A stretch of DNA of 64,000 bases, taken from the NCBI GenBank assembly GCA_019321725.1, contig CM033110.1:20763278-20827277 (forward strand), in the 5' to 3' direction. This document shows, one piece after another, positions 27,647 through 40,626 of this stretch. The position numbers and the translations under genes are program-made. The stretch is from Paulownia fortunei. Taxonomy: Eukaryota > Streptophyta > Magnoliopsida > Lamiales > Paulowniaceae. How positions within the stretch are numbered: position 1 is the first letter of the stretch; the number at the start of each line of letters is the position of its first letter. A model generated the notes under the pieces. The model saw only the letters and a list, made by a program, of their open reading frames with translations, ran no database searches and was not told the DNA's origin.

Positions 27647-27918
27647 TATCCACTTATAAAAAACTCAAAATATAGTTATATATATTTTTAATTATATCCA
27701 CACATTTAATCAAATTTACCCTCGCCGTACCTAAGTCCATACATTTTGCATGTGCTCCATATTTGGCGACCCCAAAGGGGACTCTATTTGCGCTCCTCAG
27801 CTGCAACTTTTTGTCTTTGTTTTTGGCTCTGTACCTCAGCATATTTAATCTCCCACCACAACCCTTGCTCTCTTGTCTCGTTGCACCACTTCACTTTCTT
27901 CTTCAATTTTTCTTGAAT

Positions 27919-27930
27919 ACTATATATACT
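27919..27930 (+). promoter_or_regulatory. TATA box of NAPRT
   Basis: ACTATATATACT lies about 240 bases upstream of the NAPRT start codon, and a CA-rich stretch suited to transcript initiation follows 20-30 bases later. No other TATA match lies closer to the start except TA-rich runs near 28100. Confidence 0.5.
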
Positions 27931-28167
27931 TTCACACATTCACACACAGAAGAAGAAAATAAATAAATAAATTTGATGTTAACATATATATTGAGGCAAG
28001 AATTCGATTTCTAAACTTTCTGCCCTCGTACGCTTTGTTTTTAACGATAACAACCCTCTTCCCCGACGTTTTGATGCGCATATACCCGCTTCTCTGTGTG
28101 TATATATAATTGCGGGAAGGAAGTTTTTTGAATAGGATTGAATTATAGTTTCCGGATAAAATTCAAA

Positions 28168-31100
28168 ATGGAGGCGGCGGCGGTAGTGGCGAATGGCCCT
28201 AAGAAAGAAGAGAAGCGGGCCGGCTGCATCGACGGGCCCACCAATCCAATGGTGACACCTCTATTGACGGATCTTTATCAGTTCACCATGGCCTATGCTT
28301 ACTGGAAAGCCGGCAAGAACAATGAACGCGCAGTGTAATTGTCTTTTTTCCTCCTTTTCCTTGATTAATTTTCTGTTTGATCAGTTAATTACTTGCATGC
28401 TTGTTTGTAAAATTTGATTCAATTCTGTGGTTGTATTAGCTGGTCAGAACTTTAGCATGCAGGATTGTTGTAATAAATGCACTAGGAAAGTTTGATCATA
28501 GTTAGTTGTTTGTGAATTATAAATATATGTATATATACATATAATATTTAGTGGTTTTGGTGGATAGTTTCACACTTAAGCATGTTATCTCAATTAAATC
28601 TCTAGGGTTATGGAGTGACTAAGTGATCATCAGTGAAAATGTTGATGAGTTGTAAAACCTTGTCGAATGCAATATTTTTGTCAGAGTTGGTTAAGAGAGA
28701 TTTGGCAATTTTGAGTATTTCTGTTTGATAGGACTATTAACTTGAGTCCTAGATGTGCATGTGTGCTTTTTGTGGTGGTTGCATTTAAAACGTTTCTTCT
28801 AACCGGCACAATAAGTTGAAAAGCTCTTGTAACTAAGTTTCAATAGCTTGATAGAGTAATGATCGTATGAATTTCAGCAATGAAGTCTGATATATGCATC
28901 ATCATATGTAAATTATACTGCCATAATAAACAAAATTTCTGCTCTTTTCATGAATTTAGACATTCGCATGTAATAGATATGTATCATCTACGGATGACCT
29001 GCTTTGGAAAATTATGGGTGATTTATTATCTTGGAAAGTTATGATGATGAGGTGTCCTCATTCTTTGGGTCAGTTGTGAAGGTAATGCATTTCCTCTTCA
29101 GTTGGTCAGCTTTGTTTTTTTTTTTCTTCCTCAAGATGTACTTGTCAATGAACAGAAAACTTGGATAATAAGCTACTCTTATGCAGTTCTATAATTGTTG
29201 TGTATGTTGTGATGAAAGCAATTTCGTCATAACTTGGGTTACAGTGGAAAAGAAAGCCTAATTTGCTATCTTTGTTTATATGCAAGCATCTGCATGTGCT
29301 GGATCTGCCTACGCTTCAAAACATTTTGATAAATAATTATTCAGATCAGTTAGATGCTAATAGTTTTGGGCCTAGGGAAATTGTTTGGTAATCTTTTGCT
29401 CCACTATAGATTAATAAAGAGAATATTTAGTCATCCATGTTCGGACAATTTCTTATATGTGATATTATGTTCTCTTCAGGTTTGACTTGTATTTTCGGAA
29501 GAACCCCTTTGGCGGGGAATATACAGTTTTTGCTGGTCTAGAAGAGTGTATAAAGTTAATTGCTAATTTTAGATTTACTGAGGATGAGATTGCTTTTATT
29601 CAAGCCTCCTTGCCTCCATCATGCGAGGTATATTGATTTACTGGATCTGTCAATTTGTACATAGTTTCATTCTTTTAAATTCATCTCTACTAGTAATAGA
29701 TTCTGACAATTTCTCTGATCAAATTGTATATGTAAAGAGCACGTGTCAGTTATATCAATCCTTTAAATTATTAAGGTATCCTTTCAATTGAAATTATTTT
29801 TAGTGCCCTAAATAGGTGATAATCATTCAATGATTGCACAACTAAGTCCAAAACTAATGATTTATTTGGCGGATAAGATAGCTGATCGGGCGCAAACATG
29901 AGTAAAGAACTACAGATAAACTTACTTGGAGAATAACTTGAAGATACGCTCCTGAGGCTTTTATATATTATAGGCAATAAATTATTCAGCCACTCAAGAA
30001 GTTAACTTGATACATGCGTGTGATTTATTGAACCACAATTGCTCAGTTTGTCACTCAATCTATTGCAAATAGTTAAAATTCATATTTGTTGAATCATGTA
30101 TTAGAGGCAAGTGCCAAGGAATGTGATGAACTTAAGTAATATGCAATGATGTAAGGATACATTGCCTATGTGTTGGTCTATTGTTCATTCGGACTTCTGC
30201 GCCCTTTTTGGTTTAGTTTTCTTTTTTAATTTCCATAAGCAATAACCAATTTTTGATATTTTTTATGAGCTGCTTGATTAACATAATCTGATTTCCTTGT
30301 AATCCATTATATTGTCCGCAAAATTGATTATCTTGTGTATATGGGCAGAAATCTTGATGGAAAGTAAAATTATATGAGCCAAACTCTTGTTCCCAACATG
30401 CTATGTTTTAGTTCAGAAATGTTGGACTTATCAATGTTTGACCTTAGGTTGGCTTCTACGACTACCTTCGGGGAATAGATTGTTCTGATGTGGAGATACA
30501 TGCCATTTCTGAAGGATTTGTTGTATTTCCAAAGATCCCATTGATGAGGGTTGAAGGGCCAATAGCTGTAAGTACCTCTTTGGTGATCTGTTTACAAATT
30601 CTTCATTCATTGCACATGTTGGTTTAATCAGTTTATTATTCATTTTAGTTTTTATTATGACTTATTAATGAATGCCTTGTCTTTTAAGGTGGTTCAATTG
30701 CTTGAAACGCCACTTGTAAATCTTATAAATTATGCGTCATTGGTTGCTACAAATGCTGCAAGGCATCGTTTTGTTGCTGGGAAGTCCAAACTTCTTCTTG
30801 AATTTGGGCTGCGAAGGGCGCAGGTCATATAAATTGCCCTTCTCGTTTTATTTTGAAGTGCTGATTTTTGTTATAAAGCATCAAATGGTTGTCTATCTCG
30901 TATTCGTGCAGGGACCTGACGGGGGTATAGGAGCATCAAAGTATTGCTATATGGGTGGATTTGATGCGACAAGGTGATTTATAATAAAACATCAAATACA
31001 AAATTTCCATTATTTCCATTGATGGGTATCCTTTGGCAGTTCTGTCAAGATGCTTCTTGTGGCATTGTGTTTTACTTGTAGTTACTGAAACCGGCAGAGA

Positions 31101-34100
31101 TCAAAAAGGCCATATGACGTTACAGTCTCTGGTTTAACAGGATTGAACTGGTCTAATTTGTAGGTCATCAAAACACTGATTTAAGTAAATCTTTAGAAGA
31201 GTTTTAACGTGGTGCCACGCTAGACACAAATAATTTCGGATAATCTACAAAAACAATTAACTTCATATATATTCTTTATTATAACAAAAAGTTGTCATCC
31301 TTCAGTTATGCATGCCAAAATACAAAATACTACTGTATCGATGTTACTGTTGTGTTAACATTGCTTCTAAGTTGAAGAAGTTATCTTAGGTAATTATTTA
31401 AGAACTCTCAAATATCTTCCACTTTGCATGTGAGTATAGTTTTGATTAATAATTAATGAGATCTCATTTTATTTTTTAAATAATCTCGTTGCCGTTAAAA
31501 TATTAGGTAAACAAGCTTACGGATTTTGGTTTCTGAAAATACTTGTTTTTCATATTAGGTAATATTTTTTGTCTTGATCTTAGATTCAAGAAAACTCATA
31601 ATTTATGAAATAACATAGACCATAGGACCAGGCAAATAAGTGAAAGCATGAATCCACCACTACTGTGCAGTCTATTCAATAGCCAATGGCTTGAAAATTA
31701 CTTATTTATTTTAGACAGATCTTCAGCCAGCTTGTTCTGATAACACCAAGCTGACTCCCCTGTTCTCACTGATTATGTGGTCCGATAATATGAAAGAAGT
31801 GCATGGATTGGAGAACCAGTTTTGCAGGTCTCTTGTTGAACTGCCTTGGTCTACTCTCTCCAAGTTAAGTGAATGCACCCCAGTTAGATTTGTAATTGAT
31901 CCTTGTAATCAGAAAATTCTAATTTCTTCTCTCTTCGCTATTTCTAAGAGTAAGTCATGAGGCCCCAAAAAAGGTACCCCAAAGGCAAAGAAATTGGAAA
32001 TTATTGTAGAAAAATATGTGCCCTATCTCTTGCAATCAGCATAAGACCTGCAGAGACTACAGCAGTTACACTTTTCTCATTCTGTTCTACTTTTCATTTT
32101 CACTTCTTGTTAATCCTAATAATTCGTCAATAAGGCTCATCTGTCTTTGCTACTGGGTGCTGACAGCAATGTTGCTGCTGGAAAATTATTTGGGATACCA
32201 CTCCGTGGAACACATTCTCATGCCTTTGTCAGCTCATTTATGGTAGGTACTATACGTATTATGTATGTTAAAAATTGTCTGAATCAATCTTTACTGAATT
32301 CCCCCTCAAATGTCAGGCTTTTATTTACCAATAGCTGTTTTTTTAATCTTGTTCTGCATTATGTAAGCAGCTCTTTTTAGAAAAGAGATCTTTATGAGGA
32401 TCAGAAGGTGATTTTTAAAAGTGGTCTGCATGCTATATATATATATATATTCCTTTCTGATTGTCCTTTTCTGCCAGTTGTCTTCATGTTCTAGAAATTC
32501 CTTTTTTTCTGGGGGAAACTGATACTTGCATGTAGATTACATGTTTGAGTTTATCTTGCTTTTTCTTTTTCTTCTTATAGTGACATTCGTTGGAAGAATT
32601 TTTCGATTCTGATTGTATAAACAAGTTTTTGGATTAAAAGAAAATTCTGCTTACATACTGAATAGAAACTGGAACAGGGTAGAATAGGTTTCAGAACAGA
32701 TTCGGTTTAGCATACCATTTGCATTTCTAATAAAGGTAAGGCGTGGTGGTTTATTTTGTGATGCTCCTTGAATAGTCTACTTGTAATATGAATACTGATG
32801 CCTGCGCCTGAACTTGGTACTAAAAGCAGAGCTAGCAATTCCACTTGGCGTTGTCTTGGCCTTCAATTGCAAAGAATATTTTAGCCACTCATTCTACAGT
32901 TCTCCAAGCCAAGTGTGCTTGGGTCACAGTTTCATATTATCCATATTAACACCCCCACCCCCACCCCCCCGCTCCACAATTTCATCAATTATCTCGCTCA
33001 ATCAAGTTATTTTGCAGAGCCCTGATGAGATCACTGAGAAGTCACTCAAGAGTTCTGATGGCTCAAATGTTTGTGAGGATTTTGTTAGTTTGGTTCAGGC
33101 ATGGTTAAGCAAATTAAAGGTGTGATGAATTTATCCTTGCTGTTACCATGTATTATATCTTTCTCTCATTCCGTATTTGCTTTACACCCTTCTTGTCTTT
33201 GCCTCAACACACTGTATTTATCTGCAGAAAACTCATATATTCGTCATCATTTTACCATCAGTTAGTGTCATATCGAACTTAAAATGTTTGTTCAATCTTG
33301 AATACGTTGAATGTAATTTCCCATCATTACTTTCTTAAATTTCAATTTTTTGCTTTGCTAAACCTTCATCATGTACTTTTCTAAATAAAAGTAGGTTAAC
33401 TTTGAATCTTGATATCCTTGATGGATATCGAGGAAGAAATTACATACTGTTATTTATCTTTTTGTGCAAGTAGTCTTGAAGTGTAGTATTGTTGTCGTAT
33501 GACTTTTGTGGAAGCAAGGAGGTGATATTCTATAGTACAAAGCATAGTTAAGTAGTAGGCCAACAGTAATAGGGATGCATTTTGAACTACTTATACACAT
33601 GAAATACCCACTTTCAATACCATGTACTGTGGTGGGAATTGCAAAGATGCCCAGCACAGTGCTCTTAAAACTCTCTTTCTGAGCATGAGAACATTCTGCA
33701 AGTTTGGAATAATCTCTGAAGCATTTAAAGCACTTGATGTGTATGATCTTCTTTTTCATAAGGATAATCTGGAGTTATGTTATCTTTCTTGAACATAAAT
33801 GCATCATCTACAAACGTTTGAACATATTGACAAATCTTATTTGCATTAGTATGATGTTCACTGATTCAAATTTTGCACCTGTTCAGTGGTCACAGTTATT
33901 AGGTGGAATTTTTGGGGAAACGAATCAAAGTGAATTAGCTGCTTTTACCTCGTATGCCCTTGCATTCCCAAAAAACTTTTTGGCCCTTGTCGACACATAT
34001 GATGTAAGTGAAAATTATTAATTGTTATTGGATTTTGTCGTTGCTTATAATATTCATGTTAAGTAGAACACTTCATTTTCCTGGAGCTACATAATTGCTT

Positions 34101-37100
34101 CTCAATAATTGATCAGAATTTCATAATAATCATTTCTTCTTAATGATTCCTGATTCTGTTGGAGAAGACGCCTCATCAACTTACATAATCCTTGTATGAG
34201 TAAGTTTCAAGAGTTGCATGTATTTCATAAGTATTATTTGGGCTGTTGGAGTTCTTATAATAATTTCTTGTTTTACTGATTCACTTACTCTTCAAGGCCT
34301 TCAAGGTACTCTTTGACCTTTAGTGGATTAATATAAACAGTCAATCTCATCAATTGGTGGTCCTATATATATATTAGTTTTCTTAAATGACTTCCATTAC
34401 TGTAATATGTCACCTTGCCTGTTCGTTTTTCCCCCCAATAGAGTAGTATGACTATCCTTCAAAATAAATAAATTAATAAATTTTATCTTCCTAGATATTG
34501 GGCTCTTATCTGAAGATGACTTAATACTGAAGCATGTGAATAATTTGGCTTCATGTTGAAAACATATATATAGAATTGTTGTTTGTCTAATGGATCAGAA
34601 TCTTGATGGTGTCTCATACTGGCAAAGTTCCACTTATGTGAATTTCTCTTATTTTATCTGTATATGCAATTTCCATTTTTTGTTGTTTTTCTATTATCAT
34701 TGATGTTGGCTTTTGTAATCCATGTGAGCAGGTTATGAGAAGCGGTGTTCCTAATTTTTGTGCAGTTGCTCTAGCTCTGAATGATTTAGGGTGCGTCAAA
34801 AAGGCTTTCACCTGTATTAGTACTTTATGTTCTGAATCATCTATCTGCTAGCTTATGGAGATGATACTGTATAATTTATTTTTATACATTCTTTAGTATT
34901 TGTTGTCCGTAGGCTTACGATGGGGTTACACATTTGTATCTAATTAGTTTGTGAATGTCAGCTTTATTCATAAATACGAACATCCAATGGCTATGTGCAA
35001 CAGTTAGATCAGCTGCTGATACATGCGCCAATATCTGTCTGCAAACTATGAGTAAATAGGATGTTTTGTTTTCCGACATTGTTCAAATAGATTTTGTGGA
35101 CTTAGTATTCTCTTTTCTTATTATTCCAGTTGTTTGAAACATCAGAAAATGGGTTACATCTTTTCAGTATGTGGAGTTGACTATAGAAAATGAGTCCAAC
35201 AATTATGTTGTGTTTATTGTGGTGGCATGATATTTATAATATCAAAGCGACCTGGCCTCACCTTGACTGCAGTCCGATGTCCAAAAAATGTTTTACCAGC
35301 GTATCTCCAATTTATCTATCCGACTTCTGCAGGTAGTTATTTATATTTCTTTTGATACCTATTTTTGTTAATGTCCTTTTTGCAGGTATAAAGCATTAGG
35401 TATTAGACTGGACTCTGGTGATCTTGCCTACCTGTCATGTGAGACTCGAAAATTCTTTCAGGCTATCGAGAAGGAATTTGGAGTGTGGGATTTTGGAAGG
35501 ACAAGCATTACTGCAAGTAATGACCTCAATGAAGAAACTTTGGATGCTTTAAACAAACAGGTGAAGGCAAATAAATAGTAAATTTTCAAAAGCCTATCAC
35601 ATCATTAATCCTTAGTGTCAGCATGGAAGGGCAAATATGCATTTTTATACATAGTATTGATTTTGATTCTATTGATGCTATGCTGTTGGACTTTAATATT
35701 TTGAATTGTTAACTTCATATGGTCAGGGTCACGAAGTTGATGCATTTGGAATTGGAACTCATTTGGTTACATGCTATGCTCAACCTGCCCTAGGTGTTGT
35801 CTTCAAATTGGTCGAAATAAATAATCAGCCTCGCATCAAGCTTTCTGAAGATGTTTCAAAGGTTTGATTGATCCTTGTGATATCACATCATGATTATATG
35901 AAATGATTCATTGAGCTTTGGTTTCAGGTCTCCATTCCATGCAAAAAAAGATGCTACAGATTATATGGGAAGGAAGGTTATTCTCTTGTGGACATTATGA
36001 CAGGGGAAAATGAACCGTCGCCAAAGGTATTCTTTAATTTAAACACTCCCTAGAGTTCTATATTATTCTTCTATCCTTTCACTTCTAGTGACAAATTCAG
36101 ACATGTTATTCTTTTGACAATTCTGTTGTTCTAGAAATAAGTTGGAAGTAAACTTCTTGAGAAAAGTCTTCATGGGAATTTACCAGTTAGCCAAAATTTC
36201 TTTTCAACATAATGCAGGGAATCTGCCATTGTGTATGTCTGCTTCACATGTGATGGTAATAGAGTGACACTTGAAACCTAGGAAGTTAAATTAATGCGTT
36301 CATCTTGTTAAACTGTTACAACATGAAGTACACAATCAACAAGTGCTTCATTGCACGTATACTGCTCGATCATGCGTGGGATAATTATATAATGCTTGAT
36401 AATTGGTCACAAGCACCCTCATCTGTCCTCCTACCTTCTCTTACCTGTCAATTTACCTGCTCTGATATGCAGGTAGGTAAACGAATATTGTGTCGCCATC
36501 CTTTTAATGAATCCAAGAGAGCATATGTGGTGCCACAGCGTGTAGAGGAGCTTATGAAGTGTTTTTGGCCTGGTAGATCAGGTAGAGTTTTTGGTTTCTA
36601 ATGTTGCTCCATGACAGAGTTAAATCCCTACCAACTGCATTGTGTCTATGCCCAAGTGTGCAACATCAAGTTTCTCAGCTATACTATACCCTAGGTCATT
36701 CGCAAATTGATGCAGCCAGTCCTAGTGATGGCACACCAGCAATTTGGGAAATTAAATTTTTCTCAGTGCTTGCTTTTCCCGATTATGATGCTATATTATT
36801 GGAATTTGTTGGATGGTTTCCTTTTGACATTTTCAGAAGTTCAAAATTTGTATGAATATTTCATTCTCAAACAACAATTTATTGGAAATAAGGTAGAGTA
36901 ATTCATGAAAGCCTATTTCTACATATACAGCATCACTTCTCAATCTCTTCCAAACCTTACGTTTTGAGTCTTAACTTACATTAGGCTTTCTGTAATCTAC
37001 ATGTTCGTTGAACCTTGAGTTTTGAAAATAGTATCTTATGTACTTAATATGAAGAATTTGAAACTTGCATTTGTTGATTACTAATCTTTTCAACAATGTT

Positions 37101-37428
37101 TGTTTTGGGACATCTGTAGGAAAAGATAGAGAAGAGTTACCACCCATTAAACTGATTAGAGAACGGTGCATTAATCAACTGGACCGGATGCGACCTGACC
37201 ACATGAGGAGGTTGAACCCAACACCATACAAGGTACATTCAACAAATTACACCAATAACTGTACCTTTTGAGAGCAGTTATAACTTAATGTATTTGGCTT
37301 TTATATATGTCGTGTATGACGTACCTTTTGTAACATTATCTTCTGGGCAGGTTAGTGTAAGTGCGAAATTATATGACTTCATCCATTTCCTGTGGCTCAA
37401 CGAAGCACCTGTGGGAGAGTTGCAATGA
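28168..37428 (+). CDS. NAPRT: nicotinate phosphoribosyltransferase
   Basis: It makes nicotinate mononucleotide from nicotinate and PRPP, using ATP, in the Preiss-Handler (salvage) route to NAD. Fifteen exons join without a frame break: 28168-28334, 29480-29627, 30448-30567, 30689-30823, 30912-30973, 32167-32242, 33018-33119, 33887-34003, 34732-34790, 35386-35560, 35727-35861, 35928-36026, 36473-36581, 37120-37232, 37351-37428. The product is 564 residues, close to the Arabidopsis enzymes. Signatures include [20 protein letters not shown] near the N-terminus, [20 protein letters not shown] then GTHSHA (residues 225-230), and [13 protein letters not shown] (334-346), part of the phosphoribosyl-binding core. 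It ends [13 protein letters not shown], as in other plant copies. The ATG at 28168 is the first in frame and gives a short Lys-rich leader with no targeting peptide, so the protein is probably cytosolic. Confidence 0.96.
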
Positions 37429-38018
37429 TACTTGAGAACTTATGATGCTTCAACATTAGTGTTTTACCAGTGCACGTTTATAATTGGGCCAAATGGCTGT
37501 CCTTTTCTTTCTTTTCCTTTGAAAAGCATATGTATATCTGGTTTGTTCTGTTATTGGTCCTACTTGTCTAATGAACATAATTTGTAGAATATGTTCGCAT
37601 AGGAACATGATGCGTTCTTTTTTTGCTTGTTTGTGGGTGTAAACAAAATTTCTTATCAAAATTTTCTGATGGTCATGTTAGTCGGATATACCTGTAGCAT
37701 AATAATAACTCAGCATGAAATCTAGCACAGTGAAGGTTCACTCATCTGGTGAATCCAGCAAAAAACATTCCAGACGATAAAGACGAAACAATAACAGCTG
37801 TCAAATTTTTTAACTCCATTAAATTAACAATGTTTGGGCAGATACATTGAACTAATTGAGCTCACTAAGCAGGCAACAGGTGCCAATACAACAATTTCGC
37901 CTGTTATACACATAATATTTACATCAGCAAAGCCGTTTCCCACCTTTTTTCAGTTGACATACGGAATATGAATTCACAAACTATATTCTCTACAAACTAA
38001 GCATACACGCTTTCTAAG
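37429..38018. other. short convergent spacer between NAPRT and POLA1
   Basis: Only about 590 bases separate the two stop codons of these tail-to-tail genes, so the spacer is probably nearly all 3' UTR from both strands. Transcripts may overlap. No coding or repeat feature stands out. Confidence 0.7.
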
Positions 38019-39331
38019 TTAAACTGAAACAATTAAGTCTTCCAGCTGAACCCACCCATAAGCACATCTGTCGCGGATTGTCTGCACTGTTGACGCTGCC
38101 AATTCAACCAGTGGCCTGATTCTATCAAGTTCTTTCTCCAGGGGCAATCTTTTATCATCCTCAATCTGAAAATTCAATGCGTCTCAAAGTAAGTGACTAT
38201 TTTTCATAAAGGCAAATTACAAGTAGAATTCCAGGCATTTCTTCTAATGTCTGCCACTGGAAGAGAGCATAGGGGAAAGAAAAATTATAACCTTGTCAAT
38301 GCAGCGCACGGTATCTAAAGTGTAGCAGAAATACGTTAGCTGCCTGTACAGATCTGCTTCCGTGTACTAATGGGAGTAAATCACATACAAAAATTTCAGT
38401 AACTGCAATTTATCAACTAATCCTTGATGGTGAAAAGGACAGTTTCAGAGGCACAAACCTTTCTCATAAGATGTCCATTACAGCGGGGATAATTTGGACA
38501 AGTAGTTCCTCTCTTGGAGTCCCCAAGTACTTGAAGATTCACACTACGGGTAGTGTAATTGCAAGTTTCATCATCGCACTGTAAGAAAACAAAATTTAGA
38601 GGACAATCAATATATTGCACCCTTGTAATCCAGTTGCAGCAATCTGATTAGTCATTCAAGTAAATACCATCATCAGCCCCTTGTAATATATTGACGTAAA
38701 TCCTTCAGCTTGTCTTTTTACCTGATAAATAACAGGCAGAGTCAACTGGAAGGAAAATCTTTGAGCATAATGAAGCACATGGCTTATATTGGGGTAACGG
38801 CAGTAAACCAGTAATGAACATTCAAATGTTGGTAATGAAACCTCTATTAACTCGTTCAAAATGAAATTGTCAACCAAATTTACCTAAAATTAGATAGGTG
38901 CAATCATCATGATATAATAAGAATCCCTTCACCACACATTGACAGTGAATTGCGAAAGAAAAACATTACACTTTTGTGCTAATTAACGATGTATCAAGTG
39001 ATCAGTAAAATTTACTGTTTTTCTAAATACAATGCCTAAAACATATTGAATAAGAGAACTGTCCATCAAAGTATTAGATATTAAGTATAAACAAATTTCT
39101 GAAAGTATTAGAGAAGAATAAATTAGCCAAACAAGTCGAGGACAAGCCAAAGAGATACAAAAGAACTTGAGGAATTCTTATCAAACTTGATCCAGCAGGA
39201 ATCAACCAAAGGAGCTGTGGTATACAAAGAAGTCCTACTCAAAAGGCTTCTAATAAGAAAACATTAATCTTCAATTACTTTGTAAGCCAAGAGAGGAGAT
39301 GATTTTGTCAGCTAATATTATTGATGGTAGC

Positions 39332-39411
<80 letters not shown>

Positions 39412-40588
39412 GGCATCTGTATAATACTCTAGTTTCTATGACAGTAAGACTGGTAAGACTGTAAGAGAACTTCTATGGTTACATTCCAGGTTTAAAATTT
39501 TCTGGTGAAGATGGTCATGAATTAAAGGTTTGCACTTATTGGCCAAACTAAAACCTATTACACGGACAAATGAAAAGGTTTAAAGAGCCAGATAGTTTCT
39601 ATTTTACATGTATTGACTCTTTCACAATTGCCAAAAATGAAATTACCTGGTTAGCTATAATAGCAGGAGATATTCCCCCGCCATCTCCTTCCTCTGGGCA
39701 TTTTGGACAGCGCAATTTGTGCCAGAAATTATTAGTTGATTGCATTTCTGCTGGCTTTGTATTGATCAATGCATATACTGAGCTCAATATAGGCGAGCAT
39801 TCAAAGGTGCCCGAGCAGCTAGGGCATGACAAGACCAAAGGTTCACAACCCCGATATCTGCAATTCAGGCATTGCATCAAATCCACAGTTTTCAGCAAAG
39901 ACATAAAAACCAAAAGAATTCAAGGAAGCAAGATGATGTTTAGGTTTTATGAAAACCAGTATAACAAATATTAGTTGTTATCACCCTTGAAATAAAAAGG
40001 TGGCAAAACTGAAAATCTGAATACATGCAAGGAGAAGAACTTCTGTTCACCCAAGCAAGAGAAAGCGAACCTCAGGAAAAGATGATAAAACAATAAAAAT
40101 AAAATCTAAAATCCGAAGGAACAAAACTTTTCTTGATGCATAATTAGCAGAAAGTGTAAGCAACCTTCTCTTTTTCCAATGTTTGAAGTTATGAAAGTTG
40201 AGACAAATTCTTATTAGATCAATGGCCAAATAATACAGCACTAACTGGAACAGGGAGGAAATATCGTATGGATTGAACTTTTAACATCAATATATATTTG
40301 GTATTAACTCAACAAAGAAACCACATCAAAATTTTGACCAAGGATAGGTTGATGATTTAGTCTGAACGTTATATGTATGGACAGAACCATTTTCTTACAA
40401 AAGAGATAAGTACCTCTCCTCGTCGTCTAATGCAAATGACAGCAAGCTGGATGGATCATTGCTGACAGAACCACTTGATTTATTCTGGAACTGATAAAGT
40501 AAGATTCAAATGTCAGTTAAGCATGCCATAACCAGATTGCAATCAAGCATATGCTTGAGCAAATATATATACATAGATTAATTAGATC

Positions 40589-40626
<38 letters not shown>

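Larger units (their letters stand above)
24187..27900. other. 3' UTR and intergenic DNA between SPT and NAPRT
   Basis: The first several hundred bases are mixed in composition and are probably the bHLH 3' UTR. Open frames there (for instance 24197-24502) show no family resemblance. Further on are a 76/82-bp tandem duplication (26511-26668), a poly-A run (27109-27130) and a possible MITE copy (27457-27646). A GGTTCGATTCC at 26001-26011 imitates a tRNA B-box, but no cloverleaf can be folded around it. Confidence 0.6.

Noticed and set aside
31775..31960. Open frame in NAPRT intron 5, considered as an extra exon
   Set aside because: Exons 5 and 6 join perfectly through a split Ser codon in the conserved FDATSNVAAG motif, leaving no room for another exon.
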